From: Rapana venosa
Taxonomy: Eukaryota > Mollusca > Gastropoda > Neogastropoda > Muricidae
Direction of reading: 5' to 3'
Length of the DNA stretch: 64,000 nt
NCBI GenBank assembly: GCA_028751875.1
Contig: CM054143.1
Coordinates: 65,069,269 to 65,133,268 of the forward strand
Shown here: positions 48,955 to 60,000 of the stretch, in pieces
Position numbering within the stretch: the first letter of the stretch is position 1
How the letters are laid out: the number at the start of each line of letters is the position of its first letter
The notes under the pieces: model-generated
Databases searched by the model: none
Told to the model about the DNA's origin: nothing
Seen by the model: the letters and a program-made list of their open reading frames with translations, nothing else
Made by a program: the position numbers and the translations under genes

Positions 48955-49331
48955 GTGAGTGAGAGGATTATGATGAGGAGTAGGCAGATTAAAACGCACA
49001 AAACACCGCTTTTCAGTTTAGTTAAATCTACAAGACCGTATTAATGTCATAAACATAAGTTGTATATAGAGGCTTACACTAAAGGCACATGCACCCACAC
49101 ACTTACTCTTCCTTTTTTTCTTTTTCTTTCTTCCACAGTTCTGTCTGAAACCCTCACCCTATCTTCACATGTGGTATTTGTCTGAAAGATCATATGAATC
49201 GTATGGTCGGACCTTCGTGTGTTTTGTCAGATTGATGGTTGATGTACCTATCCTTTGATTGAAACTTTGTGTGTTTGGCTGAATGATGGTTTATGTAACT
49301 ATCCTGTGACTGAAACCTGGTGTCTGTGCAG
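48955..49331. other. RPL14 intron 2
   Basis: T-rich intron. An imperfect repeated phrase GATTGAAACTTTGTGTG / GACTGAAACCTGGTGTC precedes the acceptor. Confidence 0.6.
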
Positions 49332-49526
49332 GCTTTGGTGGATGGGCCCAGCAGTGGTGTGTTAAGGAAGGACATCAATTTCAAGGCCCTCCACCTCACC
49401 CCGTTCACCGTGAAGATTGGGCCCTCTGCCCGCACAGGCACTGTACGCAAGGCCTGGGAGAAGGCTGATGTCAGCAAGAAGTGGGAAGAGACCACGTGGG
49501 CCAAGAAGATCGCCGCTAGAGAAAAG
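49332..49526 (+). CDS. RPL14: RPL14 exon 3
   Basis: 195 nt, 65 codons, acceptor TGTGCAG and donor GTATGG. It encodes ALVDGPSSGVLRKDINFKAL and, at its end, KAWEKADVSKKWEETTWAKK plus IAAREK. Human eL14 has ALVDGP, QAWQKADINTKW and WAKKIEARE. The remaining C-terminal part (DFDRFK motif and basic tail) is not found intact. Confidence 0.96.
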
Positions 49527-49810
49527 GTATGGGGTGGGGGGAGGAATCGTGTGTGATGATTTCTTTGAGTCGTAATCTTCTGTTACAGTACCATATGTTT
49601 TGTCAGCACTATTAGTAATGTTTTTCCCAGTGTATTAGCAGCTTGTTAAATTACAGACATGCATATTTTAAAACTAAAAGATTACTTGCCAGTGATGAGC
49701 CTCAGTTGTATGATAGGAATTGCCGTCATAATGTGTCACCTGACACTTGTTGAAGAGTGAAGATCCCTAACCTGAGGCAGGTTATTGGAAATATACATAG
49801 ATTTTTTTTT
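49527..49810. other. RPL14 intron 3, clean part
   Basis: AT-rich. A phrase from here (GATAGGAATTGCCGTCATAA) recurs in altered form near 52443 and 53042. Confidence 0.5.
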
Positions 49811-52800
49811 CAGTCAGTTACAATATTTTTATTATAACAGGACCATCAGTGCTTGTATGGTAGATTGTTTCCAAGTATAATAAGTAATCTGTCACAGTGT
49901 TTTTGTTGGGTGGCAAACTTTGTATATGATGAAAATTTGTCATTTTATAATAATTTACTGAGGCCGATAATGTACACCTGTAGAAAAGGAAAAGAAAAAC
50001 TAACCAAGAAACCCAAACCAAATATAATAATAAAATTTGAAAGTTTGGGGCCGCCCCTTTAGAGAGAAAGAGTTATTCTTGCCATGAAGGCCTTTTGTTG
50101 ATTGCCTCATAAAAGTGTCTCACTGAATTCTGAACAATCCCTAATTAACCAATTATAACTCATGAGTAACAATTACCTTTTGTTAGACACTTTTTTCCCC
50201 CCCCATAACTTCAAATTAAAAAACAATTTCCCAAATAAACTACACAATACAAATTAACCTTGAAATTATTAGTCCCCTTGTGTTTTGTTCCAAATTTTTC
50301 AATAGATTTGGGTTTGTAATATTTTTAAAATCTAATTATGTCCTGTGCGAAAAAAAAAGGTTTTGAAATTTGGGGGGGGCCATCAGGGGGTTAAAGGTCA
50401 TCAACTTTCCCCAAAAAGGATTTTTTCCCCCGTTCCCGGGAAGTTGGGTCTGTGCAAACTTTGAAACTTAAATTTTGTTTTACAAAAGGGGGAAAAGGAA
50501 GAAGGGCCAAAAAGATCGTCCGTAAAGAAAATATTAGAGAAAACTGTGAAGCTTTGGTCGTAATCTTTTTTTAAGTAAATATGGGCCACTTTAGAAGGTT
50601 TTCCCATATTAACACATTAGTTAAATTTTTTGAGGGATTTTTTAATTAGTTAAATTCCGGCTGAACTTGGGGGCTTGGCATTTTCCCCAAAGTGAAGAGT
50701 GGAGACCCAACCAACCTTATTGATAATTTTACTTCTAGTTTGTTTTTGGTTTTAATTTTTAAAAGGGCCTTTGTAGCTGCGTGCTTTTCAATAAAGAACG
50801 CCAGGGTTTTTTTGTGGAGTGGACTTTAAATATGAAATTTGCAATTTGAAGAATTTGTTATGAAGCCTTTAAGGTGCTTTCCAAATAGGGGGGTTGTTTT
50901 TTTTTGGTGCGGGGGGTTAATGAGAGGGGTTTGTTGTTGAATTTTTTTTTGGGTTTGTTTTTTGTGTCTTTTTGGATGATCGGTCATTTTGGAGGAAATT
51001 TGTCTCCCATGTTCTCAAAAAAGGTAAAGTCTGCGAAAAAGTCCCATAAAAATTGCACTTTTCTTTTTTTTCCCTTTGTTGGGGGGAGGGGTGGTGGGGC
51101 AACGGGTTTCTGGTTGTAAAAGCATGGGGAAAAATCTCACAATCTTAGAAGAGAAGATATATGAACTCCCAAAAGAAAAATAGATAGAAAAACAAAACGT
51201 TTGGGGGCTTTTAAGAAAAAGGTTACTGCATGAGACCGGGGATAAAGAATTGCTTCCCTAAAAGGTTCTGAAGCATTCCTTTTAAAAGGCAAGTTTCTGA
51301 TAGTCATGAAAGGGGAAAAAAATTTTGGCATATTACCTTTCACAGTTTCTAACAAATAAAAATTAATAAATTACAAAGATTCGTTTTTTATAACAAAATT
51401 TCCAAGAGGCTGAAATTTTTTAACACTAAAATGATGAATTGAAAAATAACTTTTGAAATTAGGGTTTGCTACTAGGAAAATGCTAAATATTTTCCTTGTG
51501 AAAAATGTGAATTTACCAAGTTCTGAATGTGAATATCTTGTCATTTGTATACCATTTTGGTTTTAAAAACACTGAAGCCAATTCAAAATTCTGTTGTAAA
51601 AGAAAATTATAAAAAATTAAAAAATAGGAAAGGTTGGAAGGTGTTTTAATGTTTGGGAAAATGATGGCCCTAAGGGAGAGTTTTCCTTTGACATAATTTA
51701 GTTGTACAATTGGTGATTTTTAATTTATTCGCTAAATTGCAGGGCTAAGTGGGAGTGGTCACATTTGAGGTTCGCTTTTAGATTGCAATGTTTTGTTTGC
51801 AGTAGTGCTTTTATAAGAGCCCGGATTTTGTTGTGATGTTTAAGACTCAAATTGAAATATTGCAATTGAAGAGTTTTTTGATGAAATTTTTTATGTTTTC
51901 CACTATCAAAACTGTGTTTTTTTGGGGGGGGTTAATGGGGAAGGGGTTTGGTTGGTTTGTTGATTTTTTTTCCCTTTCTTTTTGCGCATCGTTTTAGGTT
52001 TGAAATTTATTTTTCCTTGAATGGGGAAGTTGTTAAATTTGCACTTTTATTTTTTTTTGATGGGGGGGGGGGGGTGTTTTTTCCTTAAAAACTGTTCAAG
52101 TATGGATTGGATTCTCATCTTAAGGCAATGGCAGCAATAAATTTAAGTAAACAATTTTAAAACTTTAAATAGTTGGCTGCAATGCACGAAAGACAAAGTT
52201 TCATTGGTTTAAGAATTCCTTTGGCATTCTAATTATAAAATGGAAATGCAGGTACTATACTTTGTTTCTATATGTAATGGAAAATCCAATTTTTCCAAAA
52301 GCGAAAAGTGAACCTTTGTTTCCACAAGTTTAGCCTAAAAAAAATGTGATGTGGCCTTTTTGATATTCTTTTAAAAATTATTTAACTTTTAAGGAGTTAA
52401 AAGGGAAGAAAAAAGTGAAGGGTTTGCCAAGATGAGCTTGGATGATAGGAATTGCGTCAAGTGCTTACACTTGATGACAAATCCTAATTTCTGAGGCAAG
52501 TTCTTTAGCTAGCTTTTGGGTTTTTTTTAAAATTTCTTTATGATCCCTTTTATGAAGAAACGGAGGTTTATTTCGGTTGGATCCAAAGAAGTTTTTTTTT
52601 GGACCTTTGTGTTTTATGAGGTGAAGTTGTTTGTCTTTGGTTGTAGTTTTGGGCTTGCTTTTTAATTTTTAATATTATTTGGTGTTGAAGGGTCCCATTT
52701 TGTTGTGGTTTAAAAATTTTTAAAAAGGGAAAGATTTTGTTTGGGGGGGGTTGGTTTTTCTGGGTCCAGCCTATTTCATTTCAATGAAGTGTAAGAAAAA

Positions 52801-55800
52801 ATTTACTTTGAAACATTTAAATTAATTGAAATTCAAACATGTTTTGTTCGCATTTCTTGGGGGCATAATTGTACAAAAGTACTGAATATAGTTGTTTTTT
52901 ATATTTTTCGGCAAAATTTTGGGATATTAACTTGTGTACCCCTATTTTGAGGCTCTTTCTGTGGTCATGGTTTAAGAAAATTTTAAGAATTTTGTTACTT
53001 TTTTGGTTTAACTAGGTTTTTTTCGATTGCAATGGGGTTATATGGAATTCCGTCATAATGTTGATAAACTTTTACAAGTGACAAACAAACTAAATGACTC
53101 TCCAGAGATTTTTCTTTAATTCCTTTAATTGTTTATTTGAAAGGAAACTTTTTAAAACTAAATCGGTTTAAAGTTTCCTTTGTGATTTGTGTTTTTAAAA
53201 ATGGGAGAAAGGTATTTAATCAACATGCATGTTTTTTTCCCTGTAAACCCTTTTTTTTCTCAAAGTAAAACTTAGGTTGGTTGTGTTGGGTTCTTTTCAT
53301 GAGTAAGAATCTCCTTTAATTTTTTTGTAGTTTAAGGAGTCATTAACTTATTACAGGCTTAATATGAATGCCAAGTTTGGGGGGTAGTAATTTATTTGAA
53401 AAATGCTTGATTTTGTGGATTCCTTCAAATTGTTTTTTGGAATTTACAATATTAAATGGATGGTGACAGTTATGGTTTATAAAACTATGGTTGTGCAAAG
53501 TAAGTTTATAGTTTGCGGGTTTTTTCAGGACCGGGGTATTTTCAAAAAATTGAGCTAGTGTAAATCCCCCCCCTTTCCCAAACAAAAATACAGGTCTTTT
53601 AATTATTTTGCTACTTTGTGAAAAAGGAATAATTAAAATGAGAAGAATTTCCGGTTTGCCCTTTTTTTTATGCTAGTTTATCATTTGTGTTTTGGGTTCT
53701 TTTTTCACTGTTTAGACTTCATTAAATTTTGTTTTTTCAGAGGGTCATTTTGTCAACTACGCTTCAAGCATGACAAGCACAAAACCCAAGGGTAAAAATG
53801 GCTCTGTCCTATTTCCTTGTTTATTTTACATGGAATAACGTGCAATTATATGGGTATATTTTGAATTTCTTTACATATTTGTGTTTTGCCAGTGCATTTT
53901 TAAAAAAATTTTTTTCCAAATGAAATGACCTTTCAATTAGAATTTTTCTGTTTAGGAATGCCAAAATGTATTGTTCTTGGGTGGCTAAGGTTTAGGAAAG
54001 TTTTGTTGTTTTTGGCCCAAGGGTCCCTCACTAATTTTTTTTTTTATAAAAATTTCCCTAAGGATAGCATAACAAATACAGAACAACAAGCAAATACAAC
54101 CCCTTAAGAATTATGGGTTTTCAGTCATGTTATTTGAAAATGAGCACTCCAAGGGTTATTGCAACCCACATACTTACTCTGTTGGAGGGGTGTCATTTTT
54201 AAAAAATTTTTTTCCAGGAAGCTGTAATGTGGAATTTGGTGTCGAAGGCCAAGGAACCACTGTGAAACCTAGAAGGGTTAGGAAAAGTTTAGGACTTCTG
54301 CAAGAAAGGCAATAGACTTTTCTTTTTGTTATGACGGATGTCATTGGGGGATCGGCATAATTTTACCAGAAACTAATTGAAAACCATTTTACAAGAGAAT
54401 TATGTGATTCTGGTAAAAGTTGTTCAAAAGATGTGTGACCATTGGTTTAATTACTTCAGTTTACAATAACCTTACTGAGATGGGTGTCGTATAAGCCGTT
54501 TTTGTTTTCAGAAAAACGCTGTAAAGTAATGGCAATTAAGGTCAAAGATTTTAACCCCGGAAACCAACTCAGGGGTCAGGTCCCAGTGCATTCCCGCTCA
54601 AATAATCTTTGCCGCGCCTGGCGGCATTGTTGTTGATCCTTTGATGCAATTCCCTTTGTACGGTGATGCATTTCGTCATTTTTTCCCCAAAGCCCCCGTT
54701 ACCCTGGTTAATAACGACTTTCAAAACGCCGGGAAAAACCCCGTGACTACAAAACCTCCCTTTACAACCCATTCACGGCAAATTTCTTTTAAGAACCTCC
54801 TTTCCCATAACAGCAACCTTCCCCAAAACCCAAATGGTTTGGCACCATTTGAAACCACAAATTATCGTTAATGGCGCTGATTCTTCAGAATGTTGGATTG
54901 CCTTTTTAAGGATGCCCCATGGAATCAGGATTAATCATGTTTGATGTGACCCGTGCTCGGGTGAGTTTAAAAGGGCCTTTGCAAAACACGAAGTTTTGAA
55001 GCTTCATCCCACTAAGGAAAGCTTTCTCTAGAAGTAACATTTTTAAACAAGCACCCCCCAACGGTGGCTTTTTACCTATCCCTTGTCTCATAATTGTAAA
55101 AAACGTTCATACAAAAATTATCGTTTATCCTTTCCCCCTTTATAAAAGTTCAGTGAATTTGGACATAAAAAATTCTTGGTTTGGAACTGGGATGAATCCA
55201 TAAAATTCGGGTTTATGGTTTCTGGTGTACACCTATAGGCTATGGCTTTGAAAAGCGGGTTGCATAAGCCACCATTTACAAAAAATTTTTGGAATCAAAG
55301 AACACTGGATATATCCTGGCTTTGACCACTGTTCCAAAAGCAAAAATTGCGCTTCATGGGGCTTCATTAATCTTTTCCATGTCGAATAAGTTGTCGCTAT
55401 TGGGACCATTTTTGGTCTCTAGAGGTTTCAGTAACCTCTTGTCATTTTGAGGGATTTGTTGCATAACCGGTTGGGTCGATTGAAACTTCGATAAAACCCC
55501 CTTGGGTACTCAGTGTTCAAAGCTATTTGCTTTTTGTGAGGATCGTAGTGAGTTTTTTTAAATTTTTGCAACAACTAAAAATGGGAAAGATGTTCTTTTC
55601 TATGTGTTATTTATTTTTTATTGTATTTTAAAGGGGCTTAAAAATTATGGTTCTTTTTTTTATCTTAAACAAACTAGACTGCCCACCCAGAAAATTTGGG
55701 TCTAAATGTGCATTCTATATGGGCTAAATGTGCATCTATATGTAAACCTCGAAAATTTCCAGGGTTTCAAACCTGAAGTAAAAGCCGCTTTTTGACTACA

Positions 55801-56420
55801 ATTAAAGGAAAAAACTCCTTAGGCGATCACTTCTGTTGTTGGCCACCCAACAGCAAAACATGGCAAAACGGTCGTTTTTTTACGCGTTTTTGTGTTATTA
55901 TGCATGACTGCTTGGGCAGTTTTTGTTCAAATGGTGACACTTCTTGTTGAAGGTGTCAATAACCTAACACAGCTGAAAAAGTGACAAATAAACCTTAGAA
56001 AACCTGACAGTGATGAAAACGATTGTGTGTTTCGATAGTGCATTTTAAAAACAAAAATGATTGAGATTTTGCTGTACTTGTGTTTGTGTTTTTGGGGGGG
56101 GGGGGGGGGGGGGGGTCCTCAGAATGAGTGATTAAAGTGTTTTTTTGTTGTTTTTTAATAATTATTTTCGTAGTGAAATCCTTGTAACTATTTGAGCTTG
56201 CTCATAGCAATTATGATACTATACTGTCATTGGGCATATCAGGTTATTATTTCATAATTTTTGAGTAAAGGGACATGAACTAGCAGGGTACTAAGAATTT
56301 TTTTTCCCGGCGTATGGGTGCATTTGTATGGGCAGTTAAGGTGGCGTGCTGTGTGGGACGCGCTCTTCCGGGAGGACCCAATTTATTAGAGAATCTTGTG
56401 AAAGTGGTATAAAATTTTAA
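49811..56420. other. noisy, self-similar sequence; RPL14 3' part expected here
   Basis: The sequence changes character: frequent T, G and A homopolymers and diverged repeated segments. 50761-51130 aligns with 51790-52140 at about 1 kb spacing; parts of 49680-49760 align with 52430-52510 and 53030-53090. A run of more than 20 G lies near 56093-56115. A truncated SINE-1 trace appears at 56338-56420. No open exon could be read except the broken candidate at 53741. It looks like poorly polished sequence or decayed duplicates. Confidence 0.6.
53741..53791 (+). pseudogene. RPL14: broken candidate for RPL14 exon 4
   Basis: It follows TTTTTTCAG and ends before GTAAAA. The sequence includes AGGGTCATTTTGTCAACTAC and CGCTTCAAGCATGACAAGC. 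These resemble an eL14 exon encoding (K)RAHL-D-RFK-M-AK, but with single-base losses that break the frame. It may be real sequence with errors or a decayed copy. Confidence 0.3.
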
Positions 56421-56689
56421 AAATAAAATAAGCAGTTAAAGCTAAGAAACCCAGGCTGTAATGAGGACATCGGCCATTCGCTTATTTACCCCCATATAAA
56501 AGAAATGTTTTAAAAAAAGATTGAACATTTTAAGTTTATGCATAAAAAGTCCCACATGGGCAAATAATACTGCAGAATGGACATCCTGTGCCCACCCCAG
56601 TGTTTAAAATCCTATCTTGTTGCGAGAACATAACACTGCCAAAAAATGTCATATAATGAAAACTTTTTTTAAAGATTGCTGGGGGGGGG

Positions 56690-56900
56690 GGGGGGCAGAA
56701 GAGTGAACTAGGAAGGCAAAAAATAAGCAAGGGTATTATTATAGAAGATAGGGAGAAAGATGGAAAATAGAAAGTAGTATTATTATAGAAAGATAGGGAG
56801 AAAGATGGAAAACAGAAAAGTGGATATTTCTTGCACAGAATTTCCAGATGATGGGGATGCTATTTATATTGATAGATTACCTGGCATTCCCACAGGGGAT
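56690..56900 (-). repeat. interspersed repeat C, copy 5, with internal duplication
   Basis: GAATTTCCAGATGATGGGGA and TTTATATTGATAGATTACCT match repeat C in reverse. An internal segment, AGAAAGATGGAAAA with ATTATTATAGAA, is doubled. Confidence 0.55.
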
Positions 56901-58785
56901 AGTGTCCTATGTATGCTAGCTCAGTACAGACAATGCTAAACACCACCAAATTGAGCCAGCAGCAGTGCAGGGCCCCTCTCTTATGTGGCCTAACGTGGAT
57001 CAGCTCCCTGTCGACGTCTGACCCTGAGGATGCCCCGTGATGAGTCTGGGTATGGCTGGAGACAGATCAACATGAGTAGTGTGGTAACGGCAGTACAGGA
57101 ACCTCACAGGTTGAATTACCTGTAGCATGCAAAAATAAAAGATTTTAGTCCAAGCCTTGTCTTCGAATCTGTCTTAGTAAACATACATACATTAAACATA
57201 AAATTGATAAAACATGGGGAAAAACCCTGCATACAATACTACAACACAAAGACATAAAACGTCAAACTACACACTCCTATCAATGTATTCTTTAGAGCAA
57301 CAACCTCTCTCTCTCTCACACACACACACAATCCAATTGTTTAGCCTATACCCCCACAACAGGCTATTTCAGGACTGTCACCTTGTAGGCCTAACTTTTT
57401 TTTTTAATCAAATAAGACTGCAAACGATACGCAGATCTATACAAACAGGGTTTAAAACCCATGCTACGGTCGTTCCTCATATCAACCATAAAGGTCAACT
57501 GAAGACAGTCACCTGTTGCGGGAAAACATTTGGAACTTTTAATTGAGGGGAAAGAATGAGCACACATGAACCATAAAATTATAACCAACAAATAGAATGA
57601 GATAAAATCAAAAGCTGATTCCTCAAAAACCAGCCTTGCTCATGGTAGCTGTGACATGTTGACAGATATGAAGCGAAAAATGCCGATTCTCTCAAAAGGT
57701 TTAAAATATTGTTAGGTGAAACATTACATAAAAGATCTTTAAGAGTCTGCAGTACAGCTCTCTCTCTGTCTGTCTCTCTCTCTCAAATTCAATTGCTTGA
57801 TGGAAAGTATAATATAAAAAGAAAATAACTTATTATATTTATACTCAGATCAGAGGGAGCACAAACAAACAAAAAAGAGGTGGACAAACAGACCAACTCA
57901 GAGAAATAAAGACCTGACAGACGGTAACAGATAGGGCCTAGCTGACATAATATCGAAACCCTGCTCCACACTGATAATCAATGACCTTAGTAGTGCGCGG
58001 TGTAACTGTTGTCTTGTAATAGGAAAAGTACTGTACATGCTGTTACGGCTAGTTCCAACAGGCACGCTACTTCTTGTTCACAGCCTGCGTGTTTAATCCA
58101 TTATCAGCTTGGACAGTATATACTGCATTGGAGCTGCCGGGCCACTTTTTTAACTGGGAGTTCAGACACTGTAGGCTAGGCCTATGTCAAAACCTAAAAG
58201 AAAAGGTGGGTCTCTTGCATTGGGTAGCCTTTCAGTCACGGCAGATTCCTCTGTACGAAGGTTAAGCTGTGTAGTATTAAGGTTTGAAACTAAGAGGCCT
58301 TACTCTTTAATCTTTGCCGTGGTTCACGACCGGTAAGATTTGCTTTCCCAGGACTTTTTAGCTGATATTTTAGCCTAGCCTACTGTTAAAAATCTGTGTG
58401 TTTAAAGAAATTCCACTCTGGCATAGGCCTACAGATCAATATCTGTACTGGAGTGATTTCCCTTACCTGTAAAGGCGTGTGCTGGATGGTTGCTCAGCAC
58501 CTTTTATTTCGACAGGATTTCTTGTGTGATCTGTTGATTGCACTTTGTAGATCACGCTTCAAGAACTGCAAATTCTTTCTACAGAGTATTCCCATGTGCT
58601 CACCAAACAGTTAAGGTAAACTCGTTTGTGTTGCAAAGATATCTAAATTTGGAAAAAATCGAATTTTCACCTGTGCACATCCAGTTGTTTCTGTTTTTGT
58701 TTTGAACAGTGTTTGTCATTAGCCTAATGTGCTGGTTTTCCTGTGATTTACAGAGCAGAGCTCTACACATTGTATGTATCGACGG
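56901..58785. other. unrecognised sequence
   Basis: Normal-looking sequence with (CT)n at about 57763-57783 and a CA-rich run near 57317. No coding exon recognised. Confidence 0.4.
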
Positions 58786-58787
58786 GG

Positions 58788-59060
58788 ACTGGATGGTTTT
58801 GTGGTTAGAGTGTTGAGCTCGTGATCTGACAGCCCGGGTTCAAACCATCATCAGAAACGCCCTCAACTTAACACAGTACCAACTCCACTTCTTTGGGATG
58901 AGTCTAAAAACTGAAGGCCCGTGTGCAAACGCTTGCAGAGCATCTTTCGCACACGTTAAAACTTGTTTTGCCTTTGGAAGACTTGGGCATTGCCAGTAGG
59001 AACAGATGACAGAATTTGAAAAAAAACCCAAAAACATGCACAGTGTCAGTGGCATCCTAC
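58788..59060 (+). mobile_element. SINE-A, full length
   Basis: Head TTTTGTGGTTAGAGTGTTGA (A box) and CCCGGGTTCAAACC (B box), body with TTTGGGATGAGTCTAAAAAC and ATCTTTCGCACACGTTAAAA, then A-rich. A SINE-B left-end trace lies at 59095-59165. Confidence 0.8.
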
Positions 59061-59165
59061 TGGTAGACATACCAGAAGTCTGATTGTAGAGCTATGTTAA
59101 TGTTGGGTAAATGGTGGAATACACAAAATCTCACCATTGGTGAACCTCAGAGTTCTAGCAGAGGA

Positions 59166-60000
59166 ACAAAACAACAACAACAACAACAAAAAAGTCACAA
59201 AACCCCCAGCAAACAAACCAAAAAGGAACAAAACAAACAGAAAAAAACCAACAATAACAACTTAAAAAAAATATATGCATCATAATAATATTTGTGTGAC
59301 ATAAGAATGTTGGTATAGTTATCACAAAATGTAAAAGCTTAATATCTTCTGTTCGTTTGAATGACATAGTAGTTTAAAAACAAAGATATAATATTGTACC
59401 AATGTCAGTTAGATGTCTTTTGATGAAAGTATGCAGTAAAGCCAATGACTAGTAATGAATATGAATCTTAAGAATTGTAGTTTGCTCAATGCATTATTTG
59501 TTATATATATGCCAATAGATATCTTCCTAGTAGGGAGAGGCTGTTATCAGTCAGGATATTGTAAATTCACCAAAATATGATGTATGCATTTACAAAAAGT
59601 GTATGTATTCTTCTTCTTCTCTCTGTCTGTCTGTTCTGTCTGTCTTTCTGTCTGTCTGCCTGTCTGTCTCTGGCTGTCTTGTGTGTGTGTGTGTGTGGTG
59701 CGCGGCAGGTGTGAGCATTTTGTGGTTTTGTGCATGTGTTGTGTATTTTTTTTGGTTTACTCTTTTGTGGTGGTTTGTGTGACTTGTGTTGGGGGTGTGT
59801 GTGCATGTGCATTGTGTATGTGTGGTGTTTCTTTAATTTAATGTCTTTTCAGATTAAGTGATTTACATTATAATTAAATTGCTGTGTGGGGGTGATGTGC
59901 ATGCTTGTGTTAAAAGATGGCTACATTGTTTGGATGAAACGTTAATGCTTATGTGTTATAGATATTAACCTGCAGATCCAATGAATTTCAAATAAGTTTG
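59166..60000. other. non-coding with (CTGT)n and (TG)n
   Basis: CTGT/CTGTCT tract at 59620-59675, then TG-rich sequence. Open frames here follow the repeats. No exon recognised. Confidence 0.5.

Noticed and set aside
54541..54871. GC-richer stretch with an open frame, possible gene or foreign insert
   Set aside because: No family recognised; it lies in the noisy block, where frames cannot be trusted.
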